Assembly: GCF_009600315.1 (NCBI RefSeq)
Contig: NZ_WIWC01000035.1
Coordinates: forward strand, 1-53,645
Reading direction: 5' to 3'
Origin: Pseudomonas helleri
Lineage (GTDB): Bacteria; Pseudomonadota; Gammaproteobacteria; Pseudomonadales; Pseudomonadaceae
DNA: 53,645 nt
The notes below the pieces were generated by a model, which was not told where the DNA came from, did no database searches, and worked only from the letters and a program-made list of their open reading frames with translations. The translations under genes and the position numbers were made by a program. Every line of letters begins with the position of its first letter. The stretch's first letter is position 1. Shown piece by piece: positions 53,128 to 53,645 of the stretch.

Positions 53128-53532
53128 ATGAGCGGCTATCGAGAAGATACGCACAGCAAAGTGATGGGGTATTTGCTGTGGATTTTTGGTTTTCTGGGGG
53201 CGCATCGTTTCTATTACGGCAAGCCGGTGACCGGGACGATCTGGTTTTTTACTTTGGGCTTGTTGGGTATCGGCTGGGTGATCGACTTTTTCTTGATACC
53301 GAGCATGGACCGTGAAGCTGACTTGCGGTTTACCTCTGGGGATACGGATTACAGCGTGGCCTGGATTCTGTTGACGTTCCTGGGGGTGTTTGGCGTGCAC
53401 CGCATGTACATGGGTAAATGGATTACGGGGATTATCTACCTGTTGACTGGCGGGTTATTTTTGATTGGTGTTCTTTATGACTTCTGGACCTTGAACGAAC
53501 AGATTTCGATCAAGAATGCCGAGCGGCGGTAG
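53128..53532 (+). CDS. TM2-domain membrane protein (two TM2 units)
   Basis: A 134-residue inner-membrane protein with two TM2 domains in tandem. Each has two hydrophobic helices and the (G/L)-hxx-H-R-x-Y-x-G-K core: GAHRFYYGKPVTG in the first (about 24-36) and GVHRMYMGKWITG in the second (about 89-101). Function unknown; TM2 proteins are widespread. A GAGGGTATTT ribosome site precedes the ATG. The gene is followed by a truncated repeat and a probable insertion sequence. Confidence 0.88.
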   Translation: MSGYREDTHSKVMGYLLWIFGFLGAHRFYYGKPVTGTIWFFTLGLLGIGWVIDFFLIPSMDREADLRFTSGDTDYSVAWILLTFLGVFGVHRMYMGKWITGIIYLLTGGLFLIGVLYDFWTLNEQISIKNAERR

Positions 53533-53541
53533 ATCAAAGTC

Positions 53542-53567
53542 AAAAGCCCCTCACCCTAACCCTCTCC
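53542..53567. repeat. Truncated CCCTCTCC-type repeat
   Basis: AAAAGCCCCTCACCCTAACC plus CTCTCC is identical to the left arm of the element at 40198, but the sequence departs from that element in the middle of the hairpin, at 53568. Confidence 0.8.
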
Positions 53568-53568
53568 T

Positions 53569-53645
53569 TGTATGGACCGGGGACATCGCGAACAGAATGT
53601 TCGGAGACATAGCGAACACTTTTTAATACGACACATTGAGCCCTT
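53569..53645. mobile_element. Probable left end of an insertion sequence (cut by window edge)
   Basis: The segment begins TGTATGGACCGGGGACAT at the broken repeat and contains two spaced copies of a motif, GGGGACATCGCGAACAG (53579-53595) and GGAGACATAGCGAACAC (53603-53619), 24 bases apart. A TG end with repeated internal motifs is typical of IS21-like elements; IS481 or IS3 relatives are alternatives. No transposase frame is within view. Confidence 0.4.

Overview
The window is a chromosomal segment of a Pseudomonas species, most likely from the P. fluorescens lineage (fragi/lundensis-like groups are possible). This rests on moderate-to-high GC, protein sequences that read as Pseudomonas throughout, and gene blocks in the order known from Pseudomonas genomes. 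It is almost entirely conserved core genome. I found no tRNA, rRNA, CRISPR array or prophage. About 54 protein genes can be supported.

Layout, left to right. (1) 0.3-4.4 kb: ubiCA (ubiquinone synthesis), rubredoxin and its reductase, an HU protein and a small SCP2-like protein. (2) 4.4-14.2 kb: the def-fmt-rsmB-trkA-TPR operon on the minus strand and dprA, tsaC, hemF-aroE on the plus strand with qor opposite. This is the origin-proximal PA0015-PA0025 block of PAO1, but the LysM gene expected between def and dprA is missing. (3) 14.2-22.3 kb: a repeat-rich junction, a cystine symporter, ilvD and two tandem DUF4153 membrane proteins. (4) 22.3-29.6 kb: rlmI, an HDOD protein, mutM, a 2[4Fe-4S] ferredoxin, coaD, coniferyl aldehyde dehydrogenase with a divergent TetR regulator, and a 3-mercaptopyruvate sulfurtransferase. 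(5) 29.6-35.7 kb: a minus-strand cluster with a YheT-type hydrolase, three M16 peptidase-family proteins and rsmD. (6) 36-43.5 kb: ftsY-ftsE-ftsX-rpoH, mtgA, a DUF423 protein, thiSG and trmB. (7) 43.6-53.6 kb: an AT-richer orphan gene, DUF3392, the metX-metW-DUF4426-rdgB-hemW run, proC-yggT-yggU, yggS/pilT, an NlpC/P60 protein and a double TM2 protein. The last ~77 bases look like the end of an insertion sequence.

How the genes work together: def and fmt handle the N-terminal formyl-methionine, and rsmB, rsmD, rlmI, trmB and tsaC modify rRNA or tRNA. ftsY targets membrane proteins, ftsEX and mtgA act on the cell wall at division, and rpoH is the heat-shock sigma factor with a recognisable AlgU-type promoter. 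metX/metW start methionine synthesis, thiS/thiG build the thiamine thiazole ring, and ubiCA, hemF and hemW serve respiration.

The accessory signal lies mainly in repeats and in a few odd genes. The oddities are: a third M16 protein that has lost the zinc/catalytic motif; duplicated DUF4153 proteins that end in a calcium-loop-like motif; a 543-bp element with perfect 22-bp terminal inverted repeats nested in a broken palindrome; a 60-bp tandem repeat framed by inverted arms downstream of rpoH; several paired REP-type elements, two of which supply the stop codon of a neighbouring gene; and a one-module orphan protein. I did not find a clearly new multi-gene system. The degenerate M16 gene and the nested repeat elements are the best candidates for follow-up.
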